DNA from: Gluconacetobacter tumulisoli
GTDB taxonomy: Bacteria > Pseudomonadota > Alphaproteobacteria > Acetobacterales > Acetobacteraceae
Direction: 5' to 3'
Assembly: GCF_014174155.1 (NCBI RefSeq)
Contig: NZ_JABEQM010000010.1
Span: forward strand, 62,001-126,000
Length of the DNA: 64,000 bases
Shown: one piece after another, positions 1-9,384 of the stretch
Layout of the letters: every line of letters begins with the position of its first letter
Numbering within the stretch: the first letter of the stretch is position 1
The notes under the pieces: generated by a model
What the model saw: the letters and a program-made list of their open reading frames with translations, nothing else
Told to the model about the DNA's origin: nothing
The model's database searches: none
Made by a program: the position numbers and the translations under genes

Positions 1-491
1 CGCCCGATGGACCGGATGGCGGATACGATCGCGTGGTCGATTGCACGGGGATCGCCGCGCGCGCCCGCCTTGCGGGCCTGCGCGGGGTGCGGGGGGAGAT
101 GCTGCTGCTGCGCTGTTCCGACGTGACCCTGCACAGGCCCGTGCGCATGCTGCATCCGCGCATCCCGGTTTACATCGTGCCGCGCGCCGACCATCTGTTC
201 ATGGTGGGCGCGACGATGGTGGAAAGCGAGAACGCGGGCGGCATGACAGTACGCTCCATGGTGGAACTGCTGACGGCCGCCTATGTGCTGCATCCTGCCT
301 TCGGCGAGGCCGAGATCGTCGAAAGCGGCGCGGGCCTGCGCCCGGCCTATCCGGACAACATGCCGGCCGTGACGGTGGAGGGCCGGACGGTTTACGTGAA
401 TGGAATGTACCGGCATGGCTTCCTGCTGTCGCCGGCCCGCGCGCGGCAGGCCGCCGATATCGTGTTCGGCACCGGGCCAGGCGCTGCCTGA
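1..491 (+). CDS. thiO: Glycine oxidase ThiO, C-terminal part (5' end outside window)
   Basis: The frame is open from the left edge (readable from base 3) and ends at a TGA at 489-491, so about 160 C-terminal residues are present. ThiO is an FAD-dependent D-amino-acid-oxidase-family enzyme that oxidises glycine to the imine used in thiazole synthesis. Visible family features are the G-E-M-L-L segment, the F-M-V-G-A-T-M strand, and the C-terminal GLRPAYPD and YRHGFLLSP stretches that form the FAD-contacting end of DAO proteins. The assignment rests on these and on thiS-thiG-thiE directly downstream. Any TPP riboswitch for the operon would lie to the left, outside the window. Confidence 0.85.
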   Translation, partial: PDGPDGGYDRVVDCTGIAARARLAGLRGVRGEMLLLRCSDVTLHRPVRMLHPRIPVYIVPRADHLFMVGATMVESENAGGMTVRSMVELLTAAYVLHPAFGEAEIVESGAGLRPAYPDNMPAVTVEGRTVYVNGMYRHGFLLSPARARQAADIVFGTGPGAA

Positions 492-522
492 ACGCCACGA
501 CAAGGAGGGCGAAGGAGGGGAA

Positions 523-720
523 ATGAAGATTCTGGTGAACGAAGAAGCGCACGAGGTCTCGACCAGGACCCTTGCCGGCCTGCTGGACGAACTGGGCTAT
601 GGCGACGCGCGGGTGGCGACGGCGGTCGATGGCGATTTCGTGCCCGCCTCGCGCCGGGGGGGGCATATGCTGGCGGAAGGGGCGCGGATCGAGATCCTGG
701 CCCCGATGCAGGGGGGCTGA
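523..720 (+). CDS. thiS: Sulfur carrier protein ThiS
   Basis: 65 residues, a typical ThiS length, ending in the Gly-Gly tail that is adenylated and thiocarboxylated to carry sulfur for the thiazole ring. The body has the beta-grasp pattern MKILVNEE...VATAVDGDFVP...ILAPMQGG. The start is fixed by an AGGAGG at 513-518, four bases before the ATG. Upstream in-frame ATGs exist but would lengthen the protein well beyond the family size. It lies 31 bp after thiO and 3 bp before thiG, so it is surely co-transcribed with both. Confidence 0.93.
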   Translation: MKILVNEEAHEVSTRTLAGLLDELGYGDARVATAVDGDFVPASRRGGHMLAEGARIEILAPMQGG

Positions 721-723
721 GCC

Positions 724-1494
724 ATGTTGTTCTACGGCACGGAATTGTCGTCCCGGCTGATGCTGGGCACGGCGCAATACCCGTCACCCGAGATCCTGGC
801 CGATGCGGTGCGGGCGGCACAGGCCGGCGTGGTCACCGTCTCGCTGCGGCGGGAATCGGCCGGCCTGCGGGCCGGGCAGGCCTTCTGGTCGATGATCCGC
901 GACCTGGGCGTACCCGTCCTGCCCAACACCGCAGGCTGCCATACGGTGAAGGATGCCGTCACCACGGCCCACATGGCGCGCGAAGTGTTCGAGACCGACT
1001 GGATCAAGCTGGAGGTCATCGGCGAATCCGATACGCTGCAGCCCGACATGTTCGCCTTGATCGAGGCCGCGCGGATCCTGACCGAGGACGGGTTCAAGGT
1101 CTTTCCCTACATGACCGAGGATCTGGTCGGCGCCGAACGGCTGCTGCAGGCGGGGTGTGAGGTCCTGATGCCGTGGGGTGCGCCGATCGGGTCGGGCAAG
1201 GGACTGAACAACCTGTTCGGCCTGCGGGCGTTGCGGGCGCATTTCCCGGACGTGCCGCTGGTCGTCGATGCCGGGATCGGCCTGCCGTCGCACGCCGCGC
1301 AGGCGATGGAACTGGGATACGACGCCGTGCTGATCAACACGGCGGTGGCACGGGCGGGCGATCCGGCGGCGATGGCGGCGGCCTTCCGCCTGGCAGTCGA
1401 AGCCGGCCGGATCGCCCGTCAGGCGGACCCGATGGAGGAACGCGACATGGCCGTGCCCTCCACCCCGGTCCTGGGCCGGGCGGTGCTGGCATGA
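724..1494 (+). CDS. thiG: Thiazole synthase ThiG
   Basis: 256 residues, the normal family length. ThiG condenses 1-deoxyxylulose 5-phosphate, dehydroglycine and ThiS-thiocarboxylate into the thiazole phosphate of thiamine. Visible signatures are LGTAQYPSP near the N terminus, the Schiff-base lysine in W-I-K-L-E-V-I-G (Lys95), and the glycine-rich phosphate loops [10 protein letters not shown] and [11 protein letters not shown]. The TGA at 1492-1494 overlaps the ATG of thiE (ATGA), indicating translational coupling. The protein is cytosolic and works with ThiS and ThiO encoded just upstream. Confidence 0.95.
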   Translation: MLFYGTELSSRLMLGTAQYPSPEILADAVRAAQAGVVTVSLRRESAGLRAGQAFWSMIRDLGVPVLPNTAGCHTVKDAVTTAHMAREVFETDWIKLEVIGESDTLQPDMFALIEAARILTEDGFKVFPYMTEDLVGAERLLQAGCEVLMPWGAPIGSGKGLNNLFGLRALRAHFPDVPLVVDAGIGLPSHAAQAMELGYDAVLINTAVARAGDPAAMAAAFRLAVEAGRIARQADPMEERDMAVPSTPVLGRAVLA

Positions 1495-2117
1495 CTCTGC
1501 CGTCGCGGATCTATCCCGTCGTCGATCGCGCCCTGTGGGTCGACCGGCTGGGCGGCGCCGGCGCACGGCTGATCCAGTTGCGCGTCAAGGACCTGCCGGC
1601 GGCAGAACTGGTGATGGAGGTCCGGGCGGCGCGCGCGCTGGCGGCGCGGCACGGCGTCTGCCTGGTGCTGAACGATTACTGGCAGCTGGCGCTGAATGAA
1701 GGGATCGACTTCGTTCACCTGGGGCAGGAGGATCTCGATACCGCCGATGTCGCCGCCATCAGGGGGGCCGGGGTCAGGCTGGGCGTCAGCACGCATTCGC
1801 CCGGCGAACTGGACCGGGCGCTGTCGGTCGGGCCCGATTACGTGGCGCTGGGCCCGGTCTGGCCGACGAAGCTGAAGCAGATGCCCTGGGCCCCCCAGGG
1901 GCTGGACCGGCTTGGCGAGTGGAAGCGTCTGGTCGGGCCTGTGCCGCTGGTCGCCATCGGCGGCATCACGCTGGCCCGGGCCGGGGCCTGCATCGCGGCT
2001 GGGGCGGATTGCGTGTCGGCCGTGTCCGACTTCATCGGTGCGCGCGATCCCGAAGGGCAGGTACGCGCGTGGCTGGCGGCCACCGCCGATTCCGCCCCCG
2101 CGCCGCATGCTGGATGA
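1491..2117 (+). CDS. thiE: Thiamine phosphate synthase (TMP-TENI family)
   Basis: 208 residues of TIM-barrel TMP-TENI type. ThiE joins the thiazole and pyrimidine halves to give thiamine phosphate. Family features in order: LIQLRVKDL (pyrophosphate/Mg region), [28 protein letters not shown], and GGITLA near the end. The active-site motif is somewhat divergent (LNDYW instead of the common NDR-type), as in the shorter ThiE-like proteins often linked to thiOSG in alphaproteobacteria. The start ATG overlaps the thiG stop. It is the last recognisable gene of the operon. Confidence 0.87.
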   Translation: MTLPSRIYPVVDRALWVDRLGGAGARLIQLRVKDLPAAELVMEVRAARALAARHGVCLVLNDYWQLALNEGIDFVHLGQEDLDTADVAAIRGAGVRLGVSTHSPGELDRALSVGPDYVALGPVWPTKLKQMPWAPQGLDRLGEWKRLVGPVPLVAIGGITLARAGACIAAGADCVSAVSDFIGARDPEGQVRAWLAATADSAPAPHAG

Positions 2118-2464
2118 AGGGTCCGGCGATGGGGTCCGCGATGCAATTCTGTATCGGACATGCAGCATAATGTGACCACCCGCGCGTTGTCCGATTCGGG
2201 CTTGTGTGCTTTTTCGGAAACATCGGGATGGGGAGGTGTTAATGTACCGCCGCATTCGGCAAGGACGGGGGTATTCGGGAGCATACGCCTTACATCATTG
2301 TTTCGATTGCCGTCTTGATCCGATGCGGGAGAATCGGCCGAGTGGGATGGGGACGTGGCCGGTAGGCCGTCTGTCCCGGATGTCCTGAAACGGCCATCAT
2401 AAGTTCATACTTGCCTGCCATAGTGAAACGGCACGCGCGCATGGCGACAAGGAGAGACTAACGG
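2118..2464. other. Intergenic region between the thi operon and the antiporter gene
   Basis: 347 bases without a recognisable conserved gene. It must hold the end of the thi transcript and probably the antiporter promoter, but no convincing -35/-10 pair or T-tailed hairpin was found. The only notable content is a short frame with a good ribosome binding site at 2242-2388 (listed separately) and the AAGGAG at 2449-2454 ahead of the next gene. Confidence 0.5.
2242..2388 (+). CDS. Possible small ORF, 48 residues, no known family
   Basis: An ATG at 2242 sits five bases after GGGGAGG (2230-2236), an almost ideal Shine-Dalgarno arrangement, and opens a 48-codon frame ending at 2388. The product is basic and Arg/Gly-rich (begins MYRRIRQGRGYSG) with a His-His and two cysteines in the middle, and has no signal peptide or membrane segment. 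I do not recognise it. Frames of this length arise by chance in GC-rich DNA, so the ribosome binding site is the only positive evidence. Confidence 0.22.
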   Translation: MYRRIRQGRGYSGAYALHHCFDCRLDPMRENRPSGMGTWPVGRLSRMS

Positions 2465-5086
2465 ATGGCGGTGACGGGTCTTGCTGCGGTTCTTCTGGCG
2501 ATCGCCGTGCTGCTGGTGGTCGTCAGCGCGGTGCAGCCGGTCGCCCGTCGCCTTGAAGTGTCCGAGACCGTTCTGCTGGCCGTCGTCGGGATCCTGATAG
2601 GCGGGTCGGCCGATCTGGTGCTGCGCAGTTCCTATACCGACCTGTTCAACGGCGCGGCCGAGACGCTGCTGGATTTCCCGCTGAACAGCGAGGCCTTCCT
2701 GCTGATCTTCCTTCCGGCCCTGGTCTTCCAGGGGGCGCTGGCGATCGACGTCCGGCGCCTGGCGCATGAAACCGCGACGGTGCTGCTGCTGGCGGTGGTC
2801 GCGGTCGTCGTGTCGACGGCGACCATCGGACTGGCGCTGTTTCCGTTCGCGGGCCTGCCGCTGTCCGTCTGCCTGCTGCTGGGATCCATCGTCGCGACGA
2901 CCGACCCGTCGGCGGTGGCGGGAATATTCCGCGATATCGGCGCGACCAGCCGCCTGACCCGGCTGGTGGAGGGGGAAGCCCTGCTGAACGACGCCGCCGC
3001 CATTGCCATTTTTTCCATCCTGCTGGCCGCCGTGACATCGCATCACCAGATCCAGCCCGGCGGCGCGGTCCTGGAATTCCTGGTGTCGTTCGTCGGTGCG
3101 ATCGTCATGGGCGTGCTGTTCGGGCGCCTGACCCTGTTGCTGATCACCACGATCGGCGCCGCGCCGGCCGCCGAAATCACGCTGACGGTCGCGCTGCCCT
3201 ATATCGTCTATATCATCTGCGACGAATTCCTGGGTTTCTCGGGCGTGGTCGCGACCGCCGCCGCCGGGCTGACGCTGTCGGTCTACGGGCCGTCGACCTT
3301 CCGCCCGCAGACCTGGCGGTTCCTGGATGAACTCTGGCAACAGCTGGTGTTCTGGGCAGGATCCCTGGTCTTCGTCCTGGCGTCGATGCTGGTGCCGCGC
3401 CTGCTGGTCGGCATGACGCGGTGGGACTGCGTGCTGATCCTGATCGCGACCGGCGCCGGGCTGCTGGCCCGGGGGGCGGTGGTGTTCGGCCTTCTACCCG
3501 TCCTGGCCGCCACGCGCCTGTCCCCGCCGGTCCCGACGCCGTTCAAGGTCACGATGGTCTGGGGCGGGCTGCGTGGCGCGATCACGCTGGCGCTGGCGCT
3601 GGCGGTGACCGAGAATGAGCATGTCTCCACTCCCGTCGCGCATTTCATCGGAATCATCGCCACGGGATTCGTGCTGATCACGCTGTTCGTCAACGGCACG
3701 ACGCTGCGCTACCTGGTATTGTTTCTGAAGCTGGACCAGCTTTCGCCGATCGACCAGGCCCTGCGTCACCAGGTGCTGGGCATTGGCCTGGGCGAGGTGC
3801 GGGACCGCACCCGCGAAATGGCGGACGAACTGGGCTTTTCCCGCAATGTGGCCAGCGGTGTCGTCGGCATGCTGGACGAGCGCGTGGCCGAGGAAGAACA
3901 GGCCAATACGTTCGACACCGCGCTGGGCGATCGGCAGCGGGTGACGCTGGCGCTGATCGTCGTCGCCAACAAGGAACGGTCGATCCTGCTGGATCTGTTC
4001 CGCATCCAGGGCCTGTCGCGCCCGGTGATGGAGACGCTGCTGCGCTCGGCGGAGGCGATGGTCGATGGGGCGCGATTGGAAGGCCGGTTCGGCTATGTCC
4101 GTGCCCTGCGCCGGCGGTTGCGGCCGTCTCTGCGGTTCCGCGTCGCCCAGGCGATCCATCACCGGTTTCATTTCGACCAGCCGCTGATGTACTGCATGAC
4201 AGAGCGGTTCGAGATGCTGATGATCAGCTATTTCGTGTCGCTGTCGCTGATCCGGTTCATGCGGACGCGGATGGAACCGACCCTGGGCAGTCGCATCGGC
4301 GAGATCGTGGGTGAAGTCCTGGAACGCCAGCGCAAGCTGCTGAACGAGGCCCTGCAGACCCTGCGACTGCATTATCACGGCTATTCCGAAGCCCTCGAGA
4401 GCCGGCTGCTGCAGCAGGTGGCGCTACGGCTGGAAGGGGAGGAATATGACGCGCTGATGTCCGAATCCCTGATCAGCGAGGAACTGCATCGGGAACTGCA
4501 CCGCGATGTCGAGCGTCGGCGCAATCAGCTGGATTTTCGTCTCAAATTCAACATCAAGGCGGGGATCGAGGCCCGGATGCGCGGCCTGCCGGCCTTTCGC
4601 GGCCTGCCGGACGCAGTCCTGCATGACGTGGCTAAGCAGATGTCCATCCATTTCACCTCGCCGGGTGAACGGCTGTATCATCGCGGGCGGAAGGTCCGGA
4701 CCGTCTATTTCATCAGCGCGGGCGTGGCCGAGACCCATTATGCCGAGCATGATGTCCGCTATGGCGCCGGCGACGTCCTGGGGGCGGAGGAAGCCCTGTC
4801 CGGCGAGCCGGTCCGCGCCATCAGCCGGTCCCTGCAATTCGGGCATTTCCTGACCATGAGCGCCCGCCGTTTTCGCCACCTGGTCGCGGAACATCCGGTT
4901 ATCCTGAAAAATCTGGATGAACTGGTCAGGGCACGCGAGACCTCGGACAGGTCGGAGGTCCGCCTGCTGCCGTCCGGCAAGGGCCAGGTGCTGGCGCCGT
5001 CCGACGAGGCGATCGCCCTGGCGACGGCATCATTGTCCGATGCCTTGCCGGCCTCTATCGACGGTGTCGACGGCGAGCAGCCATAG
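2465..5086 (+). CDS. Na+/H+ antiporter (CPA1/NhaP type) with C-terminal cyclic-nucleotide-binding-like domain
   Basis: 873 residues, about twice a plain NhaP. The first ~420 residues are strongly hydrophobic and carry CPA1 signatures: the ATTDPSAVAGIF segment, EGEALLNDAAAIAIFS (ion-binding acidic residues), and MVWGGLRGAITLALAL near residue 367. A ~290-residue soluble linker rich in Arg/Glu helices follows, then a cNMP-like beta-roll at roughly 710-820 (PGERLYHRGRKVRTVYFI, then YGAGDVLGAEEAL). The layout recalls plant SOS1-like exchangers. Inference: an inner-membrane cation/proton exchanger gated by its cytosolic tail. The cassette is divergent, so true cyclic-nucleotide binding is not assured. 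It stands alone, preceded by AAGGAG at 2449-2454. Confidence 0.85.
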   Translation: MAVTGLAAVLLAIAVLLVVVSAVQPVARRLEVSETVLLAVVGILIGGSADLVLRSSYTDLFNGAAETLLDFPLNSEAFLLIFLPALVFQGALAIDVRRLAHETATVLLLAVVAVVVSTATIGLALFPFAGLPLSVCLLLGSIVATTDPSAVAGIFRDIGATSRLTRLVEGEALLNDAAAIAIFSILLAAVTSHHQIQPGGAVLEFLVSFVGAIVMGVLFGRLTLLLITTIGAAPAAEITLTVALPYIVYIICDEFLGFSGVVATAAAGLTLSVYGPSTFRPQTWRFLDELWQQLVFWAGSLVFVLASMLVPRLLVGMTRWDCVLILIATGAGLLARGAVVFGLLPVLAATRLSPPVPTPFKVTMVWGGLRGAITLALALAVTENEHVSTPVAHFIGIIATGFVLITLFVNGTTLRYLVLFLKLDQLSPIDQALRHQVLGIGLGEVRDRTREMADELGFSRNVASGVVGMLDERVAEEEQANTFDTALGDRQRVTLALIVVANKERSILLDLFRIQGLSRPVMETLLRSAEAMVDGARLEGRFGYVRALRRRLRPSLRFRVAQAIHHRFHFDQPLMYCMTERFEMLMISYFVSLSLIRFMRTRMEPTLGSRIGEIVGEVLERQRKLLNEALQTLRLHYHGYSEALESRLLQQVALRLEGEEYDALMSESLISEELHRELHRDVERRRNQLDFRLKFNIKAGIEARMRGLPAFRGLPDAVLHDVAKQMSIHFTSPGERLYHRGRKVRTVYFISAGVAETHYAEHDVRYGAGDVLGAEEALSGEPVRAISRSLQFGHFLTMSARRFRHLVAEHPVILKNLDELVRARETSDRSEVRLLPSGKGQVLAPSDEAIALATASLSDALPASIDGVDGEQP

Positions 5087-5177
5087 GCCGGGTTCCACTT
5101 CCGGACAATGTTTTGTTATCAAGACGGATCGGGTCGGCGTCCTCGGCGCCGTCCGCTGATTCCCGTCCGGAGGATGC

Positions 5178-5633
5178 ATGCTGACATTGCAGATTAACGG
5201 CGTCGCGCATCAGGTCGATGTTCCCGATGACATGCCATTGCTGTGGGTCCTGCGGGACGTTCTGGGCATGCCGGGCACGAAATTCGGATGCGGCATCGCC
5301 GAATGCGGGGCCTGCACCGTCCATGTCGACGGCAAGCCGGTCCGGTCGTGCTCGCTGCCGGCGTCGTTGGTGGGCGCGCGGCCGGTGACGACGATCGAGG
5401 GGCTGGCCGGCGACCTGGTGGGCGAAGGTGTGCAGAAGGCGTGGCTGGATATCGACGTCGTGCAGTGCGGCTATTGCCAGACAGGACAGATCATGTCGGC
5501 GGTGGCGCTGCTGAAGGCCAATCCGCATCCGACGGACGATGATATCGACCAGGCCATGTCGGGCAATATCTGTCGCTGCGGCACCTATCGGCGGATCCGG
5601 GCCGCCATCCGCAACGCCGCCGGGGTGGCGTGA
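5178..5633 (+). CDS. (2Fe-2S)-binding subunit of Ald/isoquinoline-oxidoreductase-type dehydrogenase
   Basis: 151 residues, the usual length for the small subunit of xanthine-oxidase-family enzymes. The plant-type cluster ligands are Cys38, Cys43, Cys46 and Cys58, and the second cluster uses Cys97/Cys100 (CGYCQTG) and Cys132/Cys134 (ICRCG). There is no signal peptide; such subunits are exported folded with their Tat-bearing partner. GGAGG at 5169-5173 precedes the ATG. It relays electrons from the molybdenum cofactor of the next gene product to the cytochrome subunit. In acetic acid bacteria this arrangement (AldG-like) belongs to membrane-bound aldehyde dehydrogenase; isoquinoline 1-oxidoreductase alpha is the alternative family name. 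Confidence 0.9.
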   Translation: MLTLQINGVAHQVDVPDDMPLLWVLRDVLGMPGTKFGCGIAECGACTVHVDGKPVRSCSLPASLVGARPVTTIEGLAGDLVGEGVQKAWLDIDVVQCGYCQTGQIMSAVALLKANPHPTDDDIDQAMSGNICRCGTYRRIRAAIRNAAGVA

Positions 5634-7780
5634 TGCCCGTGGCCATGCTGTCCCGCCGCGGCGCCCTGGCCGGTGCCGGCGGCCTGTTGCTGGCGGCGAT
5701 GTTGCCACGCGCCCCGGCCCGGGGTGCGATGCGGATCGTCGAGGACCAGACCGGTCCCTTCGCCCCCAACGCCTTCGTGCGCATCGCGGTCGACGGCGCG
5801 ATCACGTTGATCCTGCCCAATGTGGAAATGGGGCAGGGGATCTATACCGGCGAGGCGATGCTGATCGCCGAGGAACTGGCCGTCGGACTGGATCAGATCC
5901 AGATCGAGGCGGCGCCCCCAGGCGACCCGTATATCACCAAGGAACTGGGGACCCAGGCGACCGGAGGCTCGACGTCGACCATCGCCACCTGGACGGGGTT
6001 GCGACAGGCCGGTGCCGCGGCGCGGACCCTGCTGATCCAGGCCGCGGCCGCACGGTGGTCTGTCGGCCCCGAAACCTGCCAGGCGGAGGCCGGCGTGATC
6101 CGTCATGCGGCCAGCGGGCGCAGCCTGAGCTACGGCGAGGTCGCGGCCGCCGCCGCGCTGCTGCCCGCGCCGGCAGCCCCGGCACCGCTGCGCGATCCCG
6201 CCATGTTCCGGTTGATCGGCACATCGCAGCACCGTCTGGATTCCCCGGCCAAGGTGGCCGGGACCGCGATCTTCGGCATCGATGTCCAGGTCCCCGGCAT
6301 GCTGGTCGGTACCGTGGCGGCCTGTCCGGTCCTGGGCGGCATCCTGACGCATGTCGACGCCGTCGCCGCGCGCAAGGTGCCCGGCGTACGCGACGTGCTG
6401 ACGATCGGCAATGCGGTCTGCGTGGTAGGCGATCATTTCTGGGCGGCCCGCAAGGGGCTGGAGGCGCTGTCGATCACCTGGGACGAGGGGGTGAACGCCG
6501 CCGTCACCACGGCGACGATCTATCGCCAGCTTCACGACGCGTTGGACGGCCCGGCCATCGTCGCCCACACCAAGGGGGACGCGAAAGCCGCCATCGCGTC
6601 GGCCGCGACGCGGATCGAGGCGACGTACCAGCAGCCTCTGCTGGCCCATGCGCCGATGGAACCGATCAATTGCACAGTACAGGTCGGACCGGACCGCTGC
6701 GACATCTGGGTCGGGTCCCAGGTCCCCTTGCGCGCGCGCGACGCGGCGGCCGGGATCACGGGCCTGGCCAGGGACCAGGTCCATGTCCACAACCAGTATA
6801 TCGGGGGCGGATTCGGCCGCCGGCTGGAACATGAATATGTGATCCAGGCGGTCCAGTTCGCGCGGCAGGTGTCCTATCCGCTGAAGATCATCTGGTCGCG
6901 CGAGGAAGATCTGACGCTTGACCGCTTCCGGCCGGCCTATGTCGACCGGCTGGTCGGCGGGCTGGACCGGGACGGCAATCTGGTGGGGATCGAACATCGC
7001 ATCGTCGGGCCGGCGGTGGTCGCCCGCTGGGCGCCCGAGGCCCTGCTGCCGAACGGGGTGGATGACGATTTGCTGGTCGCCACGGCGGTGACGCCCTACG
7101 CGATTCCCGCGACGTTTCTGGAATATGCACGGCGCGAGGCGCCGGGCGTGGTGACCGCCTGGTGGCGGGGCGTCGGCGGTACGCGCGGGGTATTCGTGGT
7201 CGAGAGTTTCATCGACGAACTGGCAGCCCAGGCCGGGGTCGATCCCGTTGCGTTCCGGCGGAAGATGACGGGCGACAGTCCGCGTGCGCGCGCGGTGCTG
7301 GACCTGGCGGCGGACAAGGCGAACTGGGGCGCGCCGTTGCCGCCGCATGTCGGCCGGGGCGTGGCATTGCAGTACGTGTTCGGATCCTACCTGGCCACGG
7401 TGATGGAGGTCGAGATGTCCGATACCGGGACCGTCCGGGTCCGCCGCGCCATCGTCGCCGTGGATTGCGGACGGGTGGTGAACCCCGATCAGGTCGTATC
7501 CCAGATCGAAGGGGGGCTGATCTTCGGGCTGAGCGCCGCCTTGTATAACGAGGTCACGCTGCAGGGCGGCCGGGTGCAGGAGGACAATTTCAATTCCTAC
7601 CGGATCCTGCGCATGAACGAATCCCCGATGATCGACGTCCATCTGGTCGACAGTACCGAGGACCCGGGGGGCATTGGGGAAACCGGCACGGCGGCGGCGG
7701 CGGCGGCGCTGGCCAACGCGATGGCGGCGGCCAGCGGCCGGCGGTATCGGACCCTGCCGCTGATGGGGCGCCAGGCATGA
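5633..7780 (+). CDS. Molybdopterin-binding large subunit of Ald/Ior-type dehydrogenase
   Basis: 715 residues, the size of single-chain IorB/AldH-type subunits. A Tat signal (L-S-R-R-G-A-L at residues 6-12 and a hydrophobic stretch) shows folded export to the periplasmic side. Molybdopterin-family landmarks are [24 protein letters not shown] and the catalytic GIGETG with Glu683. The ATG overlaps the preceding TGA (TGATG); a GTG three bases earlier is possible but less likely. It probably oxidises aldehydes at the outer face of the inner membrane and feeds ubiquinone through the cytochrome subunit. The exact substrate cannot be read from sequence. Confidence 0.88.
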   Translation: MPVAMLSRRGALAGAGGLLLAAMLPRAPARGAMRIVEDQTGPFAPNAFVRIAVDGAITLILPNVEMGQGIYTGEAMLIAEELAVGLDQIQIEAAPPGDPYITKELGTQATGGSTSTIATWTGLRQAGAAARTLLIQAAAARWSVGPETCQAEAGVIRHAASGRSLSYGEVAAAAALLPAPAAPAPLRDPAMFRLIGTSQHRLDSPAKVAGTAIFGIDVQVPGMLVGTVAACPVLGGILTHVDAVAARKVPGVRDVLTIGNAVCVVGDHFWAARKGLEALSITWDEGVNAAVTTATIYRQLHDALDGPAIVAHTKGDAKAAIASAATRIEATYQQPLLAHAPMEPINCTVQVGPDRCDIWVGSQVPLRARDAAAGITGLARDQVHVHNQYIGGGFGRRLEHEYVIQAVQFARQVSYPLKIIWSREEDLTLDRFRPAYVDRLVGGLDRDGNLVGIEHRIVGPAVVARWAPEALLPNGVDDDLLVATAVTPYAIPATFLEYARREAPGVVTAWWRGVGGTRGVFVVESFIDELAAQAGVDPVAFRRKMTGDSPRARAVLDLAADKANWGAPLPPHVGRGVALQYVFGSYLATVMEVEMSDTGTVRVRRAIVAVDCGRVVNPDQVVSQIEGGLIFGLSAALYNEVTLQGGRVQEDNFNSYRILRMNESPMIDVHLVDSTEDPGGIGETGTAAAAAALANAMAAASGRRYRTLPLMGRQA

Positions 7781-9048
7781 GCCCGCCGATCGAATCGCGT
7801 CGCCGCGATGTGCGGCGGATTGCCTGCCTGTCGTTCTTCGCGGTCGCGGCGCTGGGCGGCATGCGCGGGGCGCGGGCGGCGGACACCGACCTGGTCGCCC
7901 GCGGCGCGTACCTGGAACGCGCGGCGGATTGCGAGGTCTGCCACACCAGGCCGGGCGGCACCCCGTTCGCCGGTGGCCGGGCTTTCGTCCTGCCGGGGAT
8001 CGGGACGATCTATTCCTCCAATATCACGCCGGACCGGGAAACCGGGATCGGCACCTACACCGATGCGCAGTTCGTCTCCGCCGTACAGGCGGGCGTGGCG
8101 CCCGGATGGAAGCATCTGTACCCCGTCATGCCTTATCCGTCCTATGCACGGATGACGGCGGACGATGTGCGGGCCATTCGCGCCTATCTGGATACGCTGC
8201 GTCCGGTCCGTGCCCGCGCGCCGGCCAACGCGGTGCGGTTCCCCTACAGTTTCCGGCCGGTGATGATCGCCTGGAACCTGATCAACCTGCCTTCGGCGCC
8301 CCTTGCCGACGATCCCGGCCAATCGGCGGACTGGAATCGCGGACGATATCTGGTCGAGGCCGCCGGCCACTGCGCCGAATGCCATTCGCCGCGCAATATC
8401 ATGCAGGCGACGTCCAGCGCGCATTCCTATGCCGGCGCGGTGACGGGCGGGTGGCGTGCCTATAACCTCTCCCCCGATCCCGACAGCGGCATCGGGGCGT
8501 GGAGCGACACGCAACTGGCCGCCTATCTGTCGAGCGGGCATGCGGACGGCCATGGAACGGCGGCCGGTCCGATGGCCGAGGTCGTCAGCCACAGCCTGCG
8601 CTATCTGACGGCACGGGATATTTCGGCCATGGTGACCTATCTGCGCACCCTGCCGGCGCGGCCGTCCGACGAGACGGTGGCCAATGTTCCGCCCGATACG
8701 CTGGCCGCGGCGGGTTCCAACCGCACCAATGGAGGCGAGCTGTTCGCGGGGGCCTGCGGCGGCTGCCATCTGAAAGACGGGCAGGGACGGCAGGTTGATG
8801 TTGCCGCCCTGTGGGGCGCGCGATCCCTGGGCGAGACGCAGGGCCGTAATCTGGTGAAGGTGCTGGTCGAAGGATCGCGGCTGGATACCCCGCAGGGAGC
8901 GATGACGATGCCGGCCTTCGGGCCCGAATACCGCGACCAGGATATTGCGGACATAGCGAATTACGCCATCGGCCATTTCAGCCACCGAATCGGACATGTC
9001 ACGGCAGGCGACGTCGCGACCGCACGGGATGGCGAACCGCCATCGTGA
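7777..9048 (+). CDS. Tri-haem cytochrome c subunit of the membrane dehydrogenase
   Basis: 423 residues with three CXXCH haem sites: Cys52-His56 (CEVCH), Cys199-His203 (CAECH) and Cys327-His331 (CGGCH). A secretion signal ends near Ala35. Three evenly spaced class-I cytochrome domains of this size match the cytochrome subunits of membrane alcohol, gluconate and aldehyde dehydrogenases of acetic acid bacteria, which hand electrons to ubiquinone. The ATG overlaps the stop of the large-subunit gene (ATGA), so the three genes form one coupled operon. A perfect hairpin follows the stop. Confidence 0.9.
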   Translation: MSPPIESRRRDVRRIACLSFFAVAALGGMRGARAADTDLVARGAYLERAADCEVCHTRPGGTPFAGGRAFVLPGIGTIYSSNITPDRETGIGTYTDAQFVSAVQAGVAPGWKHLYPVMPYPSYARMTADDVRAIRAYLDTLRPVRARAPANAVRFPYSFRPVMIAWNLINLPSAPLADDPGQSADWNRGRYLVEAAGHCAECHSPRNIMQATSSAHSYAGAVTGGWRAYNLSPDPDSGIGAWSDTQLAAYLSSGHADGHGTAAGPMAEVVSHSLRYLTARDISAMVTYLRTLPARPSDETVANVPPDTLAAAGSNRTNGGELFAGACGGCHLKDGQGRQVDVAALWGARSLGETQGRNLVKVLVEGSRLDTPQGAMTMPAFGPEYRDQDIADIANYAIGHFSHRIGHVTAGDVATARDGEPPS

Positions 9049-9068
9049 TGTCACATCGCGCAGCGCAT

Positions 9069-9087
9069 GCCCGGAGCCACTCCGGGC
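9069..9087 (+). terminator. Hairpin terminator after the dehydrogenase operon
   Basis: Perfect 8-bp stem GCCCGGAG/CTCCGGGC with a three-base CCA loop, 20 bases after the cytochrome stop. No T-run follows, so intrinsic termination would be weak; it may mark the 3' end of the mRNA. Confidence 0.5.
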
Positions 9088-9135
9088 GTGTCGCGGGAAT
9101 TTCGCATGGACGATGAAGGGGAAAGACCCGACGCG

Positions 9136-9210
9136 TGGTAGCGGCGGACGGATTTGAACCGCCGACCAAGGGATTATGATTCCCCTGCTCTACCGCTGAG
9201 CTACGCCGCC
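9136..9210 (-). tRNA. tRNA-Met (anticodon CAT), elongator type
   Basis: Read on the minus strand, the 75 bases fold as a complete cloverleaf. The acceptor stem is GGCGGCG with CGCCGCT (first pair a G-U wobble). The D arm is GCTCAGCGGTAGAGC, the anticodon stem GGGGA/TCCCT, and the loop ATCATAA places CAT at 9178-9176. The T arm carries TTCAAAT, and an encoded CCA lies at the 3' end (complement at 9136-9138). The AATCATAATCC context resembles alphaproteobacterial elongator methionine tRNAs. A tRNA-Ile with lysidine-modified CAT is the alternative, which I consider less likely. Confidence 0.93.
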
Positions 9211-9384
9211 ATCGCGTCGGGTGGTTGGGAGATATCGCCCCGGTCGGCCAAAGTCAACCCGTTCGCCGCATATGACGCGACCCCTGCCATGGCGGTTAAA
9301 GAAAACTCCCGTTTCCTTTGATATGGCTTTATTCATGCGCACCCATAACCCCCGCCACCGAGACGAGAGACCGGAATATATGTT

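Noticed and set aside
5585-7642. A 685-residue antisense frame over the molybdopterin subunit
   Set aside because: Shadow of the dehydrogenase gene; no recognisable domain and no ribosome binding site.
9136-9384. Phage or island attachment site at the tRNA gene
   Set aside because: No repeat of the tRNA 3' end, no integrase and no mobility genes nearby.
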